Shown here: positions 18,161-27,702 of the stretch, in pieces
How positions within the stretch are numbered: position 1 is the first letter of the stretch
How the letters are laid out: each line of letters begins with the position of its first letter
Origin: Brenneria izbisi
GTDB lineage: Bacteria; Pseudomonadota; Gammaproteobacteria; Enterobacterales; Enterobacteriaceae
Length of the DNA stretch: 64,000 bases
Direction: 5' to 3'
NCBI RefSeq assembly: GCF_025840185.1
Contig: NZ_JAMPJU010000001.1
Location: 248,001 to 312,000, forward strand
Position numbers and translations under genes: made by a program
The notes under the pieces: generated by a model
What the model was told of the DNA's origin: nothing
The model's database searches: none
What the model saw: the letters and a program-made list of their open reading frames with translations, nothing else

Positions 18161-18421
18161 TCAGACTCCGGTATATTGGATCATATTGAAGGCGGCGATC
18201 GCCAACTGCATCAGTTCCACGCCAATCCAGCGGCCGGAGAGCGCCAGCGCCAGCCCGACGGAAACCAGCTTGATGGCAAACGGCAGCGTCTGATCCTGCA
18301 ATTGCATAACGGCCTGCAACAGCGAGATCAGGACGCCGACAATCACCGCGACCAGCAACGGCGGCGCGGAGAGCATCACCACCAGCACCATCGCCTGTCG
18401 GAAAAGGGTAATAATCTCCAT
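18161..18421 (-). CDS. hrcS: HrcS (SctS), T3SS export-gate subunit
   Basis: The 86-residue protein has two membrane helices and matches FliQ/YscS in size and sequence (LVAVIVGVLISLLQAVMQLQ; conserved QDQTLPFAIKL). It forms the helical export gate with HrcR and HrcT. The gene is 7 bases after hrcR and 9 before hrcT. Confidence 0.95.
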   Translation of the reverse strand: MEIITLFRQAMVLVVMLSAPPLLVAVIVGVLISLLQAVMQLQDQTLPFAIKLVSVGLALALSGRWIGVELMQLAIAAFNMIQYTGV

Positions 18422-18428
18422 GATGTCC

Positions 18429-19082
18429 TCACAGATAGCTGTAAAAAAGGCCGTCGAGCAAACGTGTCCAGCCGTTGACCAGTACGAACAGCAATAGCTT
18501 CAGTGGCAGAGAAAGCGTCGTCGGGGCGACCATTTGCATACCCAGCGCCAACAAGACATTCGACACAATCAGGTCGATAACAATGAACGGGATGTAAATC
18601 AGAAAGCCTATTTTGAAACCAGCTTGCAGTTCGGACAGCACAAACGCCGGGATCACCAGCAGCAGGTTTTGCGTATTGACGTTCTCCGACAACGACGCCG
18701 GCCACATGCGCAAACTGTTTTCATGCAAATGGGTAAGAATGTCTGGATCGGTATTGCGCGACATAAATGTTTGTAGTGGCGTCAGCACGTAGTTAGCGCT
18801 TTCCTGTAGCGCCGTGATATCGCTCAGATCCAGCGGTTTTTCCTGCACCCGAGTGCTGATGTCCTGAAAGATCGGCGCCATGACGAAAATCGTGGCGGCG
18901 AGGGCGATACCATATAGCGCCATATTCGGCGGCACCTGCTGCACGCCGATGGCGTTACGCGTGATCAATAGCACCACCGCAATCTTCAAAAAGCAGGTGC
19001 AGACCACCATCATCAACGGGATCAGCGATAACGCGCCTAAAAACAGCGCGAACATGATCGGATCGAATCCCCCGGAAGTCAT
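18429..19082 (-). CDS. hrcR: HrcR (SctR), T3SS export-gate subunit
   Basis: The 217-residue FliP/YscR homologue has the family's membrane helices and conserved segments ([56 protein letters not shown]). It forms the core ring of the export gate. Its ATG overlaps the hrcQ stop by four bases, giving coupled translation. Confidence 0.96.
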   Translation of the reverse strand: MTSGGFDPIMFALFLGALSLIPLMMVVCTCFLKIAVVLLITRNAIGVQQVPPNMALYGIALAATIFVMAPIFQDISTRVQEKPLDLSDITALQESANYVLTPLQTFMSRNTDPDILTHLHENSLRMWPASLSENVNTQNLLLVIPAFVLSELQAGFKIGFLIYIPFIVIDLIVSNVLLALGMQMVAPTTLSLPLKLLLFVLVNGWTRLLDGLFYSYL

Positions 19083-20191
19083 GATTGCTGCTCCTGCGAG
19101 GCGCGCGCGACATCCAGCCCGGTCAATAGCCGGGTGATCTGTAATCCGAGTTTGCCTTCCACATCCACCAGTTCACCTTGCGCCAGCGGCAAGTCAGCGT
19201 GATAGAGCCAGGCCTCGCCCGGCGTCGTATGGTTTAACGTCAGCACCGTGCCGCTGGTCAGACGCTGTAACGTCGGCAAGGGGACGGTGACATTACCGCA
19301 GCGGATATGCAGCGTGATCGGCAGCGGCGGCAACGGGGCGGACTCGGCGTGTTCAGCGGGTTCTTTAGTGACGTTGTCACTATCGATATCAGTATCAGTA
19401 TCAGTATCAGTATCAATATCAGTATTGGTATGATTCTCGGGTGTCAGCGCGTCAAAATCGGTGTTCACGGGGATATTCTCCAGGTCGGTGACCGTAAAGT
19501 AATAAGGGGCCAGCCCAGCCAGTTGCAGCGTGCCGTGCAGACGCCACGGCGTCAGCACCAGCGTTCCCTGGCCTGAGGGCAAAAAATAAGGGCGGTTCGG
19601 CACAATCAGGTCGCCGGGGCGAATATCGCGCAGCGCGGCGGCGGTCAGCACCACATCCGCCAGCACCAGCGGCGCGGTGACGGTGAATTGTGGCGCGATG
19701 GCGCGATGTACATGTCGCCAGCCGGGGTTGTCGAGCAGCGACAGCCAGGTGGCCGATGGCGCGACCATCAGACTGCGGGCGCGGATATCGCCCCAATCAA
19801 CCGTCAGCCAGCCGGTAAGCGCATCCTCATCGATTCGCGGCGTGTCGTCCGGCTGAATGTCGCCCAGCAGCGTCTGTATTGACGGGCTGAGCGACTGGTT
19901 ATAGAGCGTCCAGTACCACGCCTGGGATGATTCGCTGGGATTATCGAGCGGCAGCAGCGGACAATCGGCCAGCAGGCTCAGCACCGGCGAAGGATTGGTC
20001 AGCGCAAAAGCGCCATGATCGCAGCGCCAGCCGTGGGTGGCCGCATGCGGCTGGCCCTTTGCCAGATGCAGATGCAGCGTGCCGGCCTGATCTTCACGGG
20101 AAAAAGGCAGCATCACGCCAGCCGCCAGCCGCTGTCTGATCTGGGCTTGCCCGACGCTCATGGTTGGCAGCGTCAGTGGCTGGATACTCAT
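19079..20191 (-). CDS. hrcQ: HrcQ (SctQ), T3SS cytoplasmic sorting-platform protein
   Basis: The 370 residues match HrcQ of Erwinia-type systems, where one gene covers what Pseudomonas splits into hrcQa and hrcQb. The C-terminal 80 residues carry the SpoA/FliN-like domain ([39 protein letters not shown]). Between the N-terminal part and this domain lies an acidic low-complexity linker of alternating Asp and Thr (about residues 254-272), encoded by hexamer repeats. The protein forms the cytoplasmic ring that receives substrates. It overlaps both hrpP and hrcR. Confidence 0.9.
   Translation of the reverse strand: MSIQPLTLPTMSVGQAQIRQRLAAGVMLPFSREDQAGTLHLHLAKGQPHAATHGWRCDHGAFALTNPSPVLSLLADCPLLPLDNPSESSQAWYWTLYNQSLSPSIQTLLGDIQPDDTPRIDEDALTGWLTVDWGDIRARSLMVAPSATWLSLLDNPGWRHVHRAIAPQFTVTAPLVLADVVLTAAALRDIRPGDLIVPNRPYFLPSGQGTLVLTPWRLHGTLQLAGLAPYYFTVTDLENIPVNTDFDALTPENHTNTDIDTDTDTDTDIDSDNVTKEPAEHAESAPLPPLPITLHIRCGNVTVPLPTLQRLTSGTVLTLNHTTPGEAWLYHADLPLAQGELVDVEGKLGLQITRLLTGLDVARASQEQQS
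19381..19430. repeat. Hexanucleotide repeat tract inside hrcQ
   Basis: AGTATC units (GATACT on the coding strand) recur in near-perfect tandem, encoding Asp-Thr repeats with two variant units. Gain or loss of units would keep the reading frame. Confidence 0.8.
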
Positions 20192-20688
20192 CGGTAGGAC
20201 TCCCTGACGTCGAAACGCAGGTTCACCGGGCAGTCCAACGCATCCGACAGGGCGCGCCGACAGGATTCACGCCGATCTTTCAGGTTCTGATAGCTTTCCC
20301 GACTGAATCGCAACGCGATGTCCCAACCTCGCGGCGCCAGCGTCGCCAGACGTGCATCGATATCGCCCAATTGCGGGAGTTGCAGGCTGAATGAAAACGG
20401 CGGATAGCTGATGTTATCCAGCGCTTCCAGCAACTCGGTCTGTAAGGATGACCACTGTACCGGCGTGGCTGCTGGAGAGGGTTCGGCATTGTCGCTGGCG
20501 CTGACGGGGCTGAAGGGCGTCAGGGGAACGAACGGCACGGCCTGTTCCACCGCCTGTTCAAAGCCATCGAAAAAAGCGAACTCTTCCCAAAAGCTATCAT
20601 CGACCAGGGGCGTGGATTTGCCATGTTGGGCGCTAAGGGGCAGGCGGCCAGACAAAGTGTCTGGCGAGGACGTCAGTCGGTTGTTCAT
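20188..20688 (-). CDS. hrpP: HrpP (SctP), T3SS substrate-switch/pilus-length protein
   Basis: The 166-residue product lies between hrpO and hrcQ, the fixed place of hrpP, and its C-terminal half fits the poorly conserved SctP/FliK-type domain. HrpP interacts with HrcU to switch substrate class. The start MNNRLTSSPD at 20688 has GGAGAGCGC upstream and overlaps the hrpO stop (ATGA); a longer frame from 20745 would overlap hrpO. Identification rests mainly on gene order and size. Confidence 0.8.
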   Translation of the reverse strand: MNNRLTSSPDTLSGRLPLSAQHGKSTPLVDDSFWEEFAFFDGFEQAVEQAVPFVPLTPFSPVSASDNAEPSPAATPVQWSSLQTELLEALDNISYPPFSFSLQLPQLGDIDARLATLAPRGWDIALRFSRESYQNLKDRRESCRRALSDALDCPVNLRFDVRESYR

Positions 20689-21122
20689 GCGCTCTCCTGA
20701 GGCAGCGTTAGCAGAAATTCCAGTTTCTCGACGGCCTTCTGACACTGACGCGTCGTTTGCCGGGCGGTTTCAACCTGGTGTTGTTGATTTTGATGTTGTT
20801 GCTGGCTGGCCTCGCACTGCTGGATTTCGGCGCCGATGGCTTGCAGAAGGCGCTGTTCATCCGCCAACTGTTTTTTCAGGTCGTCCAGCGATTGCTGACG
20901 GCCTTGCACCTGTTGGACGAATTCGGAACGCTGCTGCTGGCAATCCTGACGCAAGGTCGCCAATTGCTGTTGATGCGCCTGATGCTGTTCTTCAATGCGG
21001 AGCAGCATCTGCTCTTCCTGATGTTGTTGCCGTTCGCTGCGGCTCAGGCGCTGACGGCGTATCGGCAACAACAGGTTAAGCGTGGCCTGCAATTCGTTGG
21101 GTTCGGCCTGATCATGAGGCAT
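20685..21122 (-). CDS. hrpO: HrpO (SctO), T3SS ATPase stalk protein
   Basis: The 145-residue protein is almost wholly Gln/Glu/Leu-rich coiled coil (RSERQQHQEEQMLLRIEEQ and following heptads), like FliJ/YscO proteins that sit in the centre of the ATPase ring. It lies directly after hrcN, overlapping it by 11 bases, and overlaps hrpP. Gene order and coiled-coil character support the call. Confidence 0.85.
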   Translation of the reverse strand: MPHDQAEPNELQATLNLLLPIRRQRLSRSERQQHQEEQMLLRIEEQHQAHQQQLATLRQDCQQQRSEFVQQVQGRQQSLDDLKKQLADEQRLLQAIGAEIQQCEASQQQHQNQQHQVETARQTTRQCQKAVEKLEFLLTLPQESA

Positions 21123-22482
21123 AGGCGCTGACTCCGGTTAACTGTTGCTGGATAACGTCATACGGCATGGGATCGCGCATCGACTGACGCAAAAACTGGG
21201 TGATTTCCGGGTAGGCGTTAACCGCCGCATCGGTCAGGGCATCGTGGCCGGGCTGGTATTCCCCCAGCCGGATCAGCATTTCGACCTGTTTATACGCGGC
21301 CATTAGACGGCGCAGCGCGTTGGCATGCTGCTGATGCGTCGAGTCCACCACGTTGCTCATGGTTCGGCTCAGGCTGGCCAGTACGTCGATGGCGGGATAA
21401 TGCCCTTGCTCCGCCAGTCGTCGAGTCAGCACAATGTGGCCGTCAATCAGGGAACGCACTTCATCCGCTACTGGATCATTCATGGAATCCTGCTCGATCA
21501 GCACCGAATAGAGCGCGGTGATGGCGCCCTCCTGCGTTTGTCCGGCGCGCTCCACCAGTCGGGGCAGCAGGGTATATACCGAGGGCGGCAGCCCGCCGCG
21601 TCCCTGAGGCTCGCCGAGCGCCAGACCGATTTCACGTTGGGCGCGGGCGAAGCGGGTCAGCGAGTCGAGAATCAACAGGACTTGTTTTCCGGCGGCGCGG
21701 TAGGCTTCGGCGATAGCGGTGGCGGTAAACGCCGCGCGCGCGCGTTCCATACTGCTGCGATCGGAGGTGGAGCACACCAGCACGGTGCGGCTGCGCAAGG
21801 CATCATCCAGTTCGTGGTCGAGAAATTCACGCAGTTCACGACCACGTTCGCCGATCAGACCAAAAACAATGGCGTCGCATGGCGTATTGCGCGCCAGTTC
21901 CGCCAGCAACGTGGTTTTCCCGCAGCCCGCGCCCGCAAAAATGCCGACGCGCTGGCCCTGACCGATGGTCAGCAGACCATCCACCGCCCGCAATCCGGTG
22001 GGCAGCGGCGCGCTGATGCGGGGACGGGCGGTGGGCGGCGGCGCATCGCCCAATACCGGCATGACGTTATCTTGCCGGGAACCGGGTTCGACAAACGCGC
22101 TTACGCCGCCATCTTCCAGCGCCCGACCGAAACCATCCAGCACGCTGCCAAGCAGCGCGTCGGAAACCTGAATGCAGTGAGGCTGATACAAGGGCGTGAC
22201 AATCGCGCCTTGCGCAATGCCATCGAGCGCCCCCAGCGCGGATAAAAAGGTGTTCTCCGGGCTGAAACCGACCACTTCCGCCATCATCTGGCTGCCATCT
22301 TTACGGGCGACCAGACACAGATCGCCGATCCGCGCCTGCGGTAAACCGCACTCCAGCAGGATGCCGCTGACAGCCAGCACACGTCCTTTCAGATCGACAG
22401 GCGCGTAACCGGACAAGTGGCGCTGCTGTTGCGCAACCCATTGGTTAATCAGTGGAAAGGGCGTGATTGTTTGCGTTTGCAT
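21112..22482 (-). CDS. hrcN: HrcN (SctN), T3SS ATPase
   Basis: The 456-residue ATPase of the FliI/YscN family has Walker A GAGCGKTT at residues 184-191, Walker B VLLILDSLTRFARAQREI, and the family motif GEPQGRGGLPPSVYTLLPRL. It unfolds effectors and releases chaperones such as DspF at the base of the export apparatus. It directly follows hrpQ with no gap. Confidence 0.97.
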   Translation of the reverse strand: MQTQTITPFPLINQWVAQQQRHLSGYAPVDLKGRVLAVSGILLECGLPQARIGDLCLVARKDGSQMMAEVVGFSPENTFLSALGALDGIAQGAIVTPLYQPHCIQVSDALLGSVLDGFGRALEDGGVSAFVEPGSRQDNVMPVLGDAPPPTARPRISAPLPTGLRAVDGLLTIGQGQRVGIFAGAGCGKTTLLAELARNTPCDAIVFGLIGERGRELREFLDHELDDALRSRTVLVCSTSDRSSMERARAAFTATAIAEAYRAAGKQVLLILDSLTRFARAQREIGLALGEPQGRGGLPPSVYTLLPRLVERAGQTQEGAITALYSVLIEQDSMNDPVADEVRSLIDGHIVLTRRLAEQGHYPAIDVLASLSRTMSNVVDSTHQQHANALRRLMAAYKQVEMLIRLGEYQPGHDALTDAAVNAYPEITQFLRQSMRDPMPYDVIQQQLTGVSAYAS

Positions 22483-23451
22483 TTACCAACTCACCTTTAT
22501 CTGCTGTTTGCCGCTAAATTCAATTTGATTCTCGTTGATACTCATCAGACGCAAATTGTCGATTTCATCCCCGACAAAAAAACGTCTGCCGTCAGCGGTG
22601 ACCACATTGGCGCGCGCGCCGCCGGTGACCTGTACAATCTGAAACGGCAATTGCGTCGTTCTCAACTGGGTGCGGTTATCGATGGATAGCGCGGTTCTAT
22701 AACGTTGGTGGAGTTGAACCAGCATCCGTTCCAGTTTTTTTTGCGCCTCTGGCGTTAAATGTCCTGTCAGGGTCATGCGATCCTGGCTGGAGGCCAGTTT
22801 CACCACATCGTCCAATTCCCGCTCGCGCAACATAGTGCGCAGCACGCTGTTCAGTTGCGGCAGCGTACCCAGCGCAAGACGGGTATCCTGGGGCGAGGGC
22901 GCGGAAGGCATGGCGACGCTCTCCTGTAATTGCCAGCTACCCACCATTACCAGCAGCAGCAAACTGAGCAGCAGGTAACAACCCTTGGCCCACAGCGGCA
23001 GGCGCGTGGGCGCGGGCGGCGGCGGGTTAGAGATGGGATCGTCAGCGCCGAGGCTCTGCTCAGCGGCAACCGGTTCCTCCTCCGGCGTCTCTTCGGTTTC
23101 GACGGCGGATAACGGCGCGGGATCGGGATCGTCGTCCTGCCAGGGCGTATCGGCGGCGACCACGCACAGCCAGATCTGACCAACGGCAAAAGGCGTTCCG
23201 GGCGGCAGGACGTCAATCCCGGTGACCGCATGTCCTTCCGCGTTGCACAATGCGCCCTCGCGTGCGCAGAGTGACCAGACCGCCTCGGTGGTATCCGACA
23301 GGGTCATGGTCAACTGACAGTGATAGGACTTGATGCCCGGATCGTAGAGCACCAGGTCGGCGTCGTCCGCGGCGCCCACCAACCAGGATGAACCGCTCAG
23401 GGGCAGCGCGGCGCCACGATGTAAACCACTCAGCACGCGTAACTCAAACAT
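22483..23451 (-). CDS. hrpQ: HrpQ (SctD), T3SS inner-membrane ring protein
   Basis: The 322 residues match SctD proteins: an N-terminal FHA-like cytoplasmic domain (LPLSGSSWLVGAADDADLVL), an acidic linker, a single membrane helix near residue 160 (LLSLLLLVMVGSWQL) and a periplasmic part. It forms the outer membrane-supramembrane ring around HrcJ. It sits 9 bases after hrcV and immediately before hrcN, as in other Hrp1-class loci. Confidence 0.88.
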   Translation of the reverse strand: MFELRVLSGLHRGAALPLSGSSWLVGAADDADLVLYDPGIKSYHCQLTMTLSDTTEAVWSLCAREGALCNAEGHAVTGIDVLPPGTPFAVGQIWLCVVAADTPWQDDDPDPAPLSAVETEETPEEEPVAAEQSLGADDPISNPPPPAPTRLPLWAKGCYLLLSLLLLVMVGSWQLQESVAMPSAPSPQDTRLALGTLPQLNSVLRTMLRERELDDVVKLASSQDRMTLTGHLTPEAQKKLERMLVQLHQRYRTALSIDNRTQLRTTQLPFQIVQVTGGARANVVTADGRRFFVGDEIDNLRLMSINENQIEFSGKQQIKVSW

Positions 23452-23460
23452 ATCTTTTTC

Positions 23461-25563
23461 CTATGCGCTAAAGGGATCGTTGGTTTCGTACAAATCAAGC
23501 CGTCCGATGACGTTGATCGACAGATTGGATTCCAGTTCGGTAAATGACAGTACCGGGACATGGTGAAATTCGTCCTGCAACAGCGTGCGCAACGGGCTTC
23601 TAAGATCTTGCGCGACCAGCACCAGCCCGGACAGCAATGAAAAAGGCGGAAACGCCCGTCGCAACTGCTCCTGTAACGTGGCGGCATAGTCCTGGGCCAG
23701 CGCGAAGAAGGTTTCGTTTTGCGTCTGGCGCAGCGCGTCACGCAATAATTCTTCGCTTTCCGGCGTGAGCAGCCAGACGTGCAGGTTGTTTTGCTGGCTG
23801 TACTGGTGGCAGATTTGCGATTTCAGGGCCAGACGCACGTAATCGGTTAACACATGGGTATCGCGTTCGTGCTGACCCACTTCGATCAAGGCTTCGGCGA
23901 TCGGACGCACGGAACGTAGCGGGACGCGTTCGGCCGCCAGCCGCTGCAAGACGCTGGCGAAACGCGAGAGCGGCATGATCCGTTGTAGCTCCTGCGCCAG
24001 TTCCGGCTGTTCGCTGTCCAGCCAGGACATAATGGATTTGGTTTCCTGTAACCCGATGAATTGCGCGCCGGTGCGGTGAATGGTGTTTTCCATGCGGGTA
24101 AGAATGAGTTGCGCCGCCGACTGGCCAACCTGTTCTTCCTGCTGTAATGCCGGGTGCGACGCCGGCAGCCACAACCAGTGGTGTTCTTCGCGTAATACTG
24201 AGCCGGGTTGATATTCGCCGCGCGTTTGCTCATCAGCCGAAGTAACCGGAATGGCCCGTAGATCGGGGGCAAACGTGGCTTTGATATAGGGAATTTCATA
24301 GACGCAGAATTGAAATTCGTCCTCCGGCAGTTGATCGCTGTAATCAATATCAAAGGAAGGCAGCGTGAAGCCAAACTGGAAGACCAGCCGATTGCGCAGA
24401 CGGCGAATATCCTGGATCAAGGCCTGCGCGTCAGCCTTTTCCTCCCAGACGGGGTGAAAAAGCAGTAAATAAGTACGCGTGGGGTTGAAACGCCGTAAAT
24501 CCTGATAGCCGTTTTGTTCTGGCGGCAGGTTGTCGGCTTCCAATTGGCTCTCATCCATTAATCCTTGTTGTTTGATCCGCCAAAGCTGAAACAGACCGCT
24601 ACCCAGCGAGGCGAGGCTGATGATGGCAAACACCGCGGTTGGCATACCGGGCAGCAGGGCAAAGCCGAACATCCCGACGGCGGAAATAATCCAGGCTTTG
24701 GGCTGGCTGGTCAGCTGCTCGGCGATTTCCCGGCCAATATTGGCTTCAACCTTTTGTCCGTCCGCCGAGACGCGGGTGATGATCATCCCCGCCGTCAGGG
24801 AGATCAGCAACGCGGGGATCTGGGCGATCAGTCCGTCGCCGATGGTGAGCACCGAATAGACATGCATGGCGTCCGCCGCAGCCATACCATGCTGCAATAC
24901 GCCAATGGCAAAGCCGCCAATCATGTTGATAAACACAATCACCAGTGAGGCAATGGCATCGCCTTTGACGAATTTCATCGCCCCGTCCATCGCGCCGAAC
25001 AACTGACTTTCCTTAGCCAGATTTTCACGCCGTTGCCGCGCCTGGCGAGCTTCAATCAGTCCGGCACGTAGATCGCTGTCGATAGACATCTGTTTACCGG
25101 GCATGGCATCCAGGGTAAAACGCGCCGCGACTTCCGCCACGCGTTCGGAACCTTTGGTAATGACCATAAAGTTCACTACGGTCAGGATCAGGAAGATCAC
25201 CAGCCCCACCGCCAGATTACCGCCGACCACGAAATTACCGAACGCCTCCACAATGTGTCCGCCGTCTTGTTGCAGCAGGATCTGGCGCGTGGTGGAAATA
25301 GACAGCGCCAACCGGAACATCGTGGTCAGCAGCAGTACCGCCGGGAAAGTGGAGAATGCCAGCGGTTTGGGCAGATACATCGCCAGCACAATCAGCAGCG
25401 AAGAAATACAGATGTTGAAGGCGATAAACACGTCGATCAGGGCGGTCGGCAACGGAATAATCATCATGAACACAATCGACATGACGATGACGGCGCCCAC
25501 GACTTCAGAGCGTTGCATCGCGCTCAGGGCGATACGGTTAAGCCAGACGATCAGCAGATTCAT
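23461..25563 (-). CDS. hrcV: HrcV (SctV), T3SS major export protein
   Basis: The 700-residue FlhA/LcrD-family protein has about eight N-terminal helices. The conserved cytoplasmic loop follows (RFTLDAMPGKQMSIDSDLRA and AMDGAMKFVKGDAIA), then a large C-terminal domain forming the nonameric substrate-docking ring. It is the most conserved component of the apparatus. Its ATG overlaps the hrpJ stop (ATGA). Confidence 0.97.
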   Translation of the reverse strand: MNLLIVWLNRIALSAMQRSEVVGAVIVMSIVFMMIIPLPTALIDVFIAFNICISSLLIVLAMYLPKPLAFSTFPAVLLLTTMFRLALSISTTRQILLQQDGGHIVEAFGNFVVGGNLAVGLVIFLILTVVNFMVITKGSERVAEVAARFTLDAMPGKQMSIDSDLRAGLIEARQARQRRENLAKESQLFGAMDGAMKFVKGDAIASLVIVFINMIGGFAIGVLQHGMAAADAMHVYSVLTIGDGLIAQIPALLISLTAGMIITRVSADGQKVEANIGREIAEQLTSQPKAWIISAVGMFGFALLPGMPTAVFAIISLASLGSGLFQLWRIKQQGLMDESQLEADNLPPEQNGYQDLRRFNPTRTYLLLFHPVWEEKADAQALIQDIRRLRNRLVFQFGFTLPSFDIDYSDQLPEDEFQFCVYEIPYIKATFAPDLRAIPVTSADEQTRGEYQPGSVLREEHHWLWLPASHPALQQEEQVGQSAAQLILTRMENTIHRTGAQFIGLQETKSIMSWLDSEQPELAQELQRIMPLSRFASVLQRLAAERVPLRSVRPIAEALIEVGQHERDTHVLTDYVRLALKSQICHQYSQQNNLHVWLLTPESEELLRDALRQTQNETFFALAQDYAATLQEQLRRAFPPFSLLSGLVLVAQDLRSPLRTLLQDEFHHVPVLSFTELESNLSINVIGRLDLYETNDPFSA

Positions 25564-26708
25564 GCCGTCCCCTTACCTTGTGATTGTCCCGCCTGATGTT
25601 TTTCATACAGCGCAATCTCGCCAATCAGTCCGCGAATCAATTGCAGCGCGGTTTGCCGGTTTTTAGCGTCACGCCATAGCGGTTGAGGCAATTCGTTGAC
25701 CAACGGTAACAGCGCATTGAAAAATAGCGATTGATGGTGGAGTTGCGAACCTGCGACTTCCCGTCCGAGGTTGTGTAAATCGCGGGCATAGGCGCCGTTG
25801 GCGCTCAAGCCGATCAATCTGCGGGTCAAATCAACCGCACCCATCGTAAATTCGGGGAGTTTGGACGCCAGGCGGCTGAGCATGGCCTGACTGGATGACA
25901 ACGTATGGCTAAGGTGTCTGGCGTCATGCAGGTTGCTGAGCATTTTGTTTAATACCGGTTTGGAAATGGACGGCGCCAGCGAAGCGATATCCGCCGCCAG
26001 CGCCCGCTGCATGGTTCTCAAACCCACCGAAAAAGAGGCGGCGTCAAAACGCTCCAGCAACGCATCCAGCAGGGAACTGGCCGACTGTTGATGCACAATT
26101 TTCTGGTAGTAGAGTTCGCGCATCGCCTGCTTTTGTTCCGGCTGCGTGCTGAACAATGAAATCGCGGCCGCGGTGTTCAATCCCGCCCGGACTTCCGGGC
26201 CTTTTTCCGCATGCAACTGTTGCAACGCCTGTTCTGCCGCCGCCGACACCTCAGGCGTGTTTTGCGCCGATTGACTGTGCAGATGACGCAGCAGAATGTC
26301 GCCGCGCGCCGGGTCATTGCCAGCCGCGCTCAGAATAGCGTTCAGATCCGGCGGCGTTTCTTGCATCAGCAGGCTGCGCATCCGGCCAATCTGTTGATCC
26401 AACGTATTCTGCGATGAATTTTCCAGCATGCGGAACAATTCAGTCAGTTTTTCAATGCGCTCTACGTTGGCGCTGGCACGTACGTCCGGTTGAGAGATAT
26501 GACGACGATTCAGCGATTTACTTCTGCGTTCGGCCTGTTCGCCGAACGCCATGGCGATCTCCTCCATGGACGTCGAGAGCGCCGGCGCCGCTGATGCGTG
26601 ATGTGGCGAGGTTTTCTGCGGCGCTATTGGGGCGGCAGGGCCATCATCCAGCGTAACGGGACTGGGTATTGACGTATTGGCAGGCATGGCGCCTGAAATT
26701 TTTATCAT
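25560..26708 (-). CDS. hrpJ: HrpJ (SctW), T3SS gatekeeper
   Basis: The 382-residue protein opens the hrp operon and matches the HrpJ/YopN-TyeA gatekeeper family, which controls the order of translocator and effector secretion (GEQAERRSKSLNRRHISQPD and RMENSSQNTLDQQIGRMRSL type segments). Start 26708 (MIKISGA) is chosen because AGGA lies eight bases upstream. ATG 26723 has no ribosome site and leaves a very short leader behind the HrpL promoter. Confidence 0.88.
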   Translation of the reverse strand: MIKISGAMPANTSIPSPVTLDDGPAAPIAPQKTSPHHASAAPALSTSMEEIAMAFGEQAERRSKSLNRRHISQPDVRASANVERIEKLTELFRMLENSSQNTLDQQIGRMRSLLMQETPPDLNAILSAAGNDPARGDILLRHLHSQSAQNTPEVSAAAEQALQQLHAEKGPEVRAGLNTAAAISLFSTQPEQKQAMRELYYQKIVHQQSASSLLDALLERFDAASFSVGLRTMQRALAADIASLAPSISKPVLNKMLSNLHDARHLSHTLSSSQAMLSRLASKLPEFTMGAVDLTRRLIGLSANGAYARDLHNLGREVAGSQLHHQSLFFNALLPLVNELPQPLWRDAKNRQTALQLIRGLIGEIALYEKHQAGQSQGKGTA

Positions 26709-26742
26709 GGTGGTGTCCTGCATGGATCAACAAAAGTGTTGT

Positions 26743-26770
26743 TGTGTGGCAGGAAGACATCATGGGTTCC
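26743..26770 (-). promoter_or_regulatory. hrp box (HrpL promoter) of the hrpJ-hrcU operon
   Basis: On the minus strand the sequence is GGAACC-N15-CCACACA, a full match to the HrpL consensus GGAACC-N15/16-CCACNNA. It ends 34 bases before the hrpJ start. Confidence 0.95.
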
Positions 26771-26950
26771 ACTCTGGGACGTTATTCGGTGAGAGAATGG
26801 GGATAAGCTAAATAATATAAATGAAATACTATTTTAGTTATTGCAAGAACTTGCAAAAAACCAAGATTTCCGCTGGCAAAAACCGGCGTAAAAATTTAGT
26901 GCCTTGAAAATAATTTATTTAAAATCAATAAGATAAAATTAATTCATATC

Positions 26951-26966
26951 TGGCATATCGCTTGCT
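26951..26966 (+). promoter_or_regulatory. Sigma-54 promoter of hrpL
   Basis: TGGCATATCGCTTGCT has the GG and GC doublets ten bases apart required by sigma-54 (-24/-12). It lies 43 bases before the hrpL ATG. Established biology has HrpS with RpoN activating hrpL. The AT-rich stretch upstream (26771-26950) is the expected place for HrpS and IHF binding. Confidence 0.88.
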
Positions 26967-27009
26967 CTACCGTTTGCGCCAATAGGGGCTAATCAACGGA
27001 GAGTAAGAA

Positions 27010-27555
27010 ATGGAAATGTTCAATCTGACAACGACGGAACACAATCATGCGACCAACCCGGCTGTGACGGTTGACTGGGAGCAGGTGTTCCGGCAACACG
27101 GAAAGAAATTGCATAATTTCATCCGTAAGCGTGTCAGCAATCATGATGATGTCGAGGATTTAAAACAAATGACCTATCTGGAAGTTCTTAAACACAAAGA
27201 TAAATTCGCGGGCGCCTCACGCCCGGAGACCTGGGTGTTCGGTATCGCTCTCAATCTGGTGCGCAACTATTTCAAGCAGGCGCGCCAGCGGGCGAACGAA
27301 ATGGGTGATGAATTACTGGAGCATGTCGCGGTAGATGCCGATCCCGGTATTATCACCGAAAGTCAGCGTGCGCTGAAACGTGCCGTTGAAGCTATGTCGC
27401 ATTTACCCGATGACACATATCAGATGCTGTTGCAGCTTCTTGATTCAGACGCCAGTTATCAGGATCTGGCGATACAACTGAATATCCCGATCGGCACCGT
27501 GCGCTCCCGGTTATCGCGCGCCAGAGGGGTTATTCGTCAGGCGGTAGACGCCTGA
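27010..27555 (+). CDS. hrpL: HrpL, ECF sigma factor of the hrp regulon
   Basis: The 181-residue sigma factor has region 2 (FRQHGKKLHNFIRKRVSNHD, DVEDLKQMTYLEVLKH) and region 4 (SYQDLAIQLNIPIGTVRSRL) of ECF sigmas. It recognises the hrp boxes found in this window. GGAGAG lies upstream of the ATG. The gene is divergent from hrpJ, and its own promoter is of the sigma-54 type, so it links HrpXY/HrpS signalling to the secretion genes. Confidence 0.95.
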   Translation: MEMFNLTTTEHNHATNPAVTVDWEQVFRQHGKKLHNFIRKRVSNHDDVEDLKQMTYLEVLKHKDKFAGASRPETWVFGIALNLVRNYFKQARQRANEMGDELLEHVAVDADPGIITESQRALKRAVEAMSHLPDDTYQMLLQLLDSDASYQDLAIQLNIPIGTVRSRLSRARGVIRQAVDA

Positions 27556-27586
27556 TTGTATTTTCACGACAGATAAACGCATAAAT

Positions 27587-27620
27587 CCGATGAGATCGGT
27601 GCATCGTTGCGGTTTTTTTT
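27587..27620 (+). terminator. Possible terminator after hrpL
   Basis: CCGAT-GAG-ATCGG forms a short stem, and a run of eight T lies about 12 bases downstream. The gap between stem and T-run weakens the call. Confidence 0.35.
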
Positions 27621-27702
27621 CTGTCCATATTCCTGTGAAGTTTCGCAAACGCCTGTATAGAGGATGCTATGCGGGCGAGTTAACTCAACAAGGGGATGGC
27701 CA

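Noticed and set aside
27664-27702. Upstream start for HrpX
   Set aside because: No ribosome site; AAGGGG fits ATG 27703.
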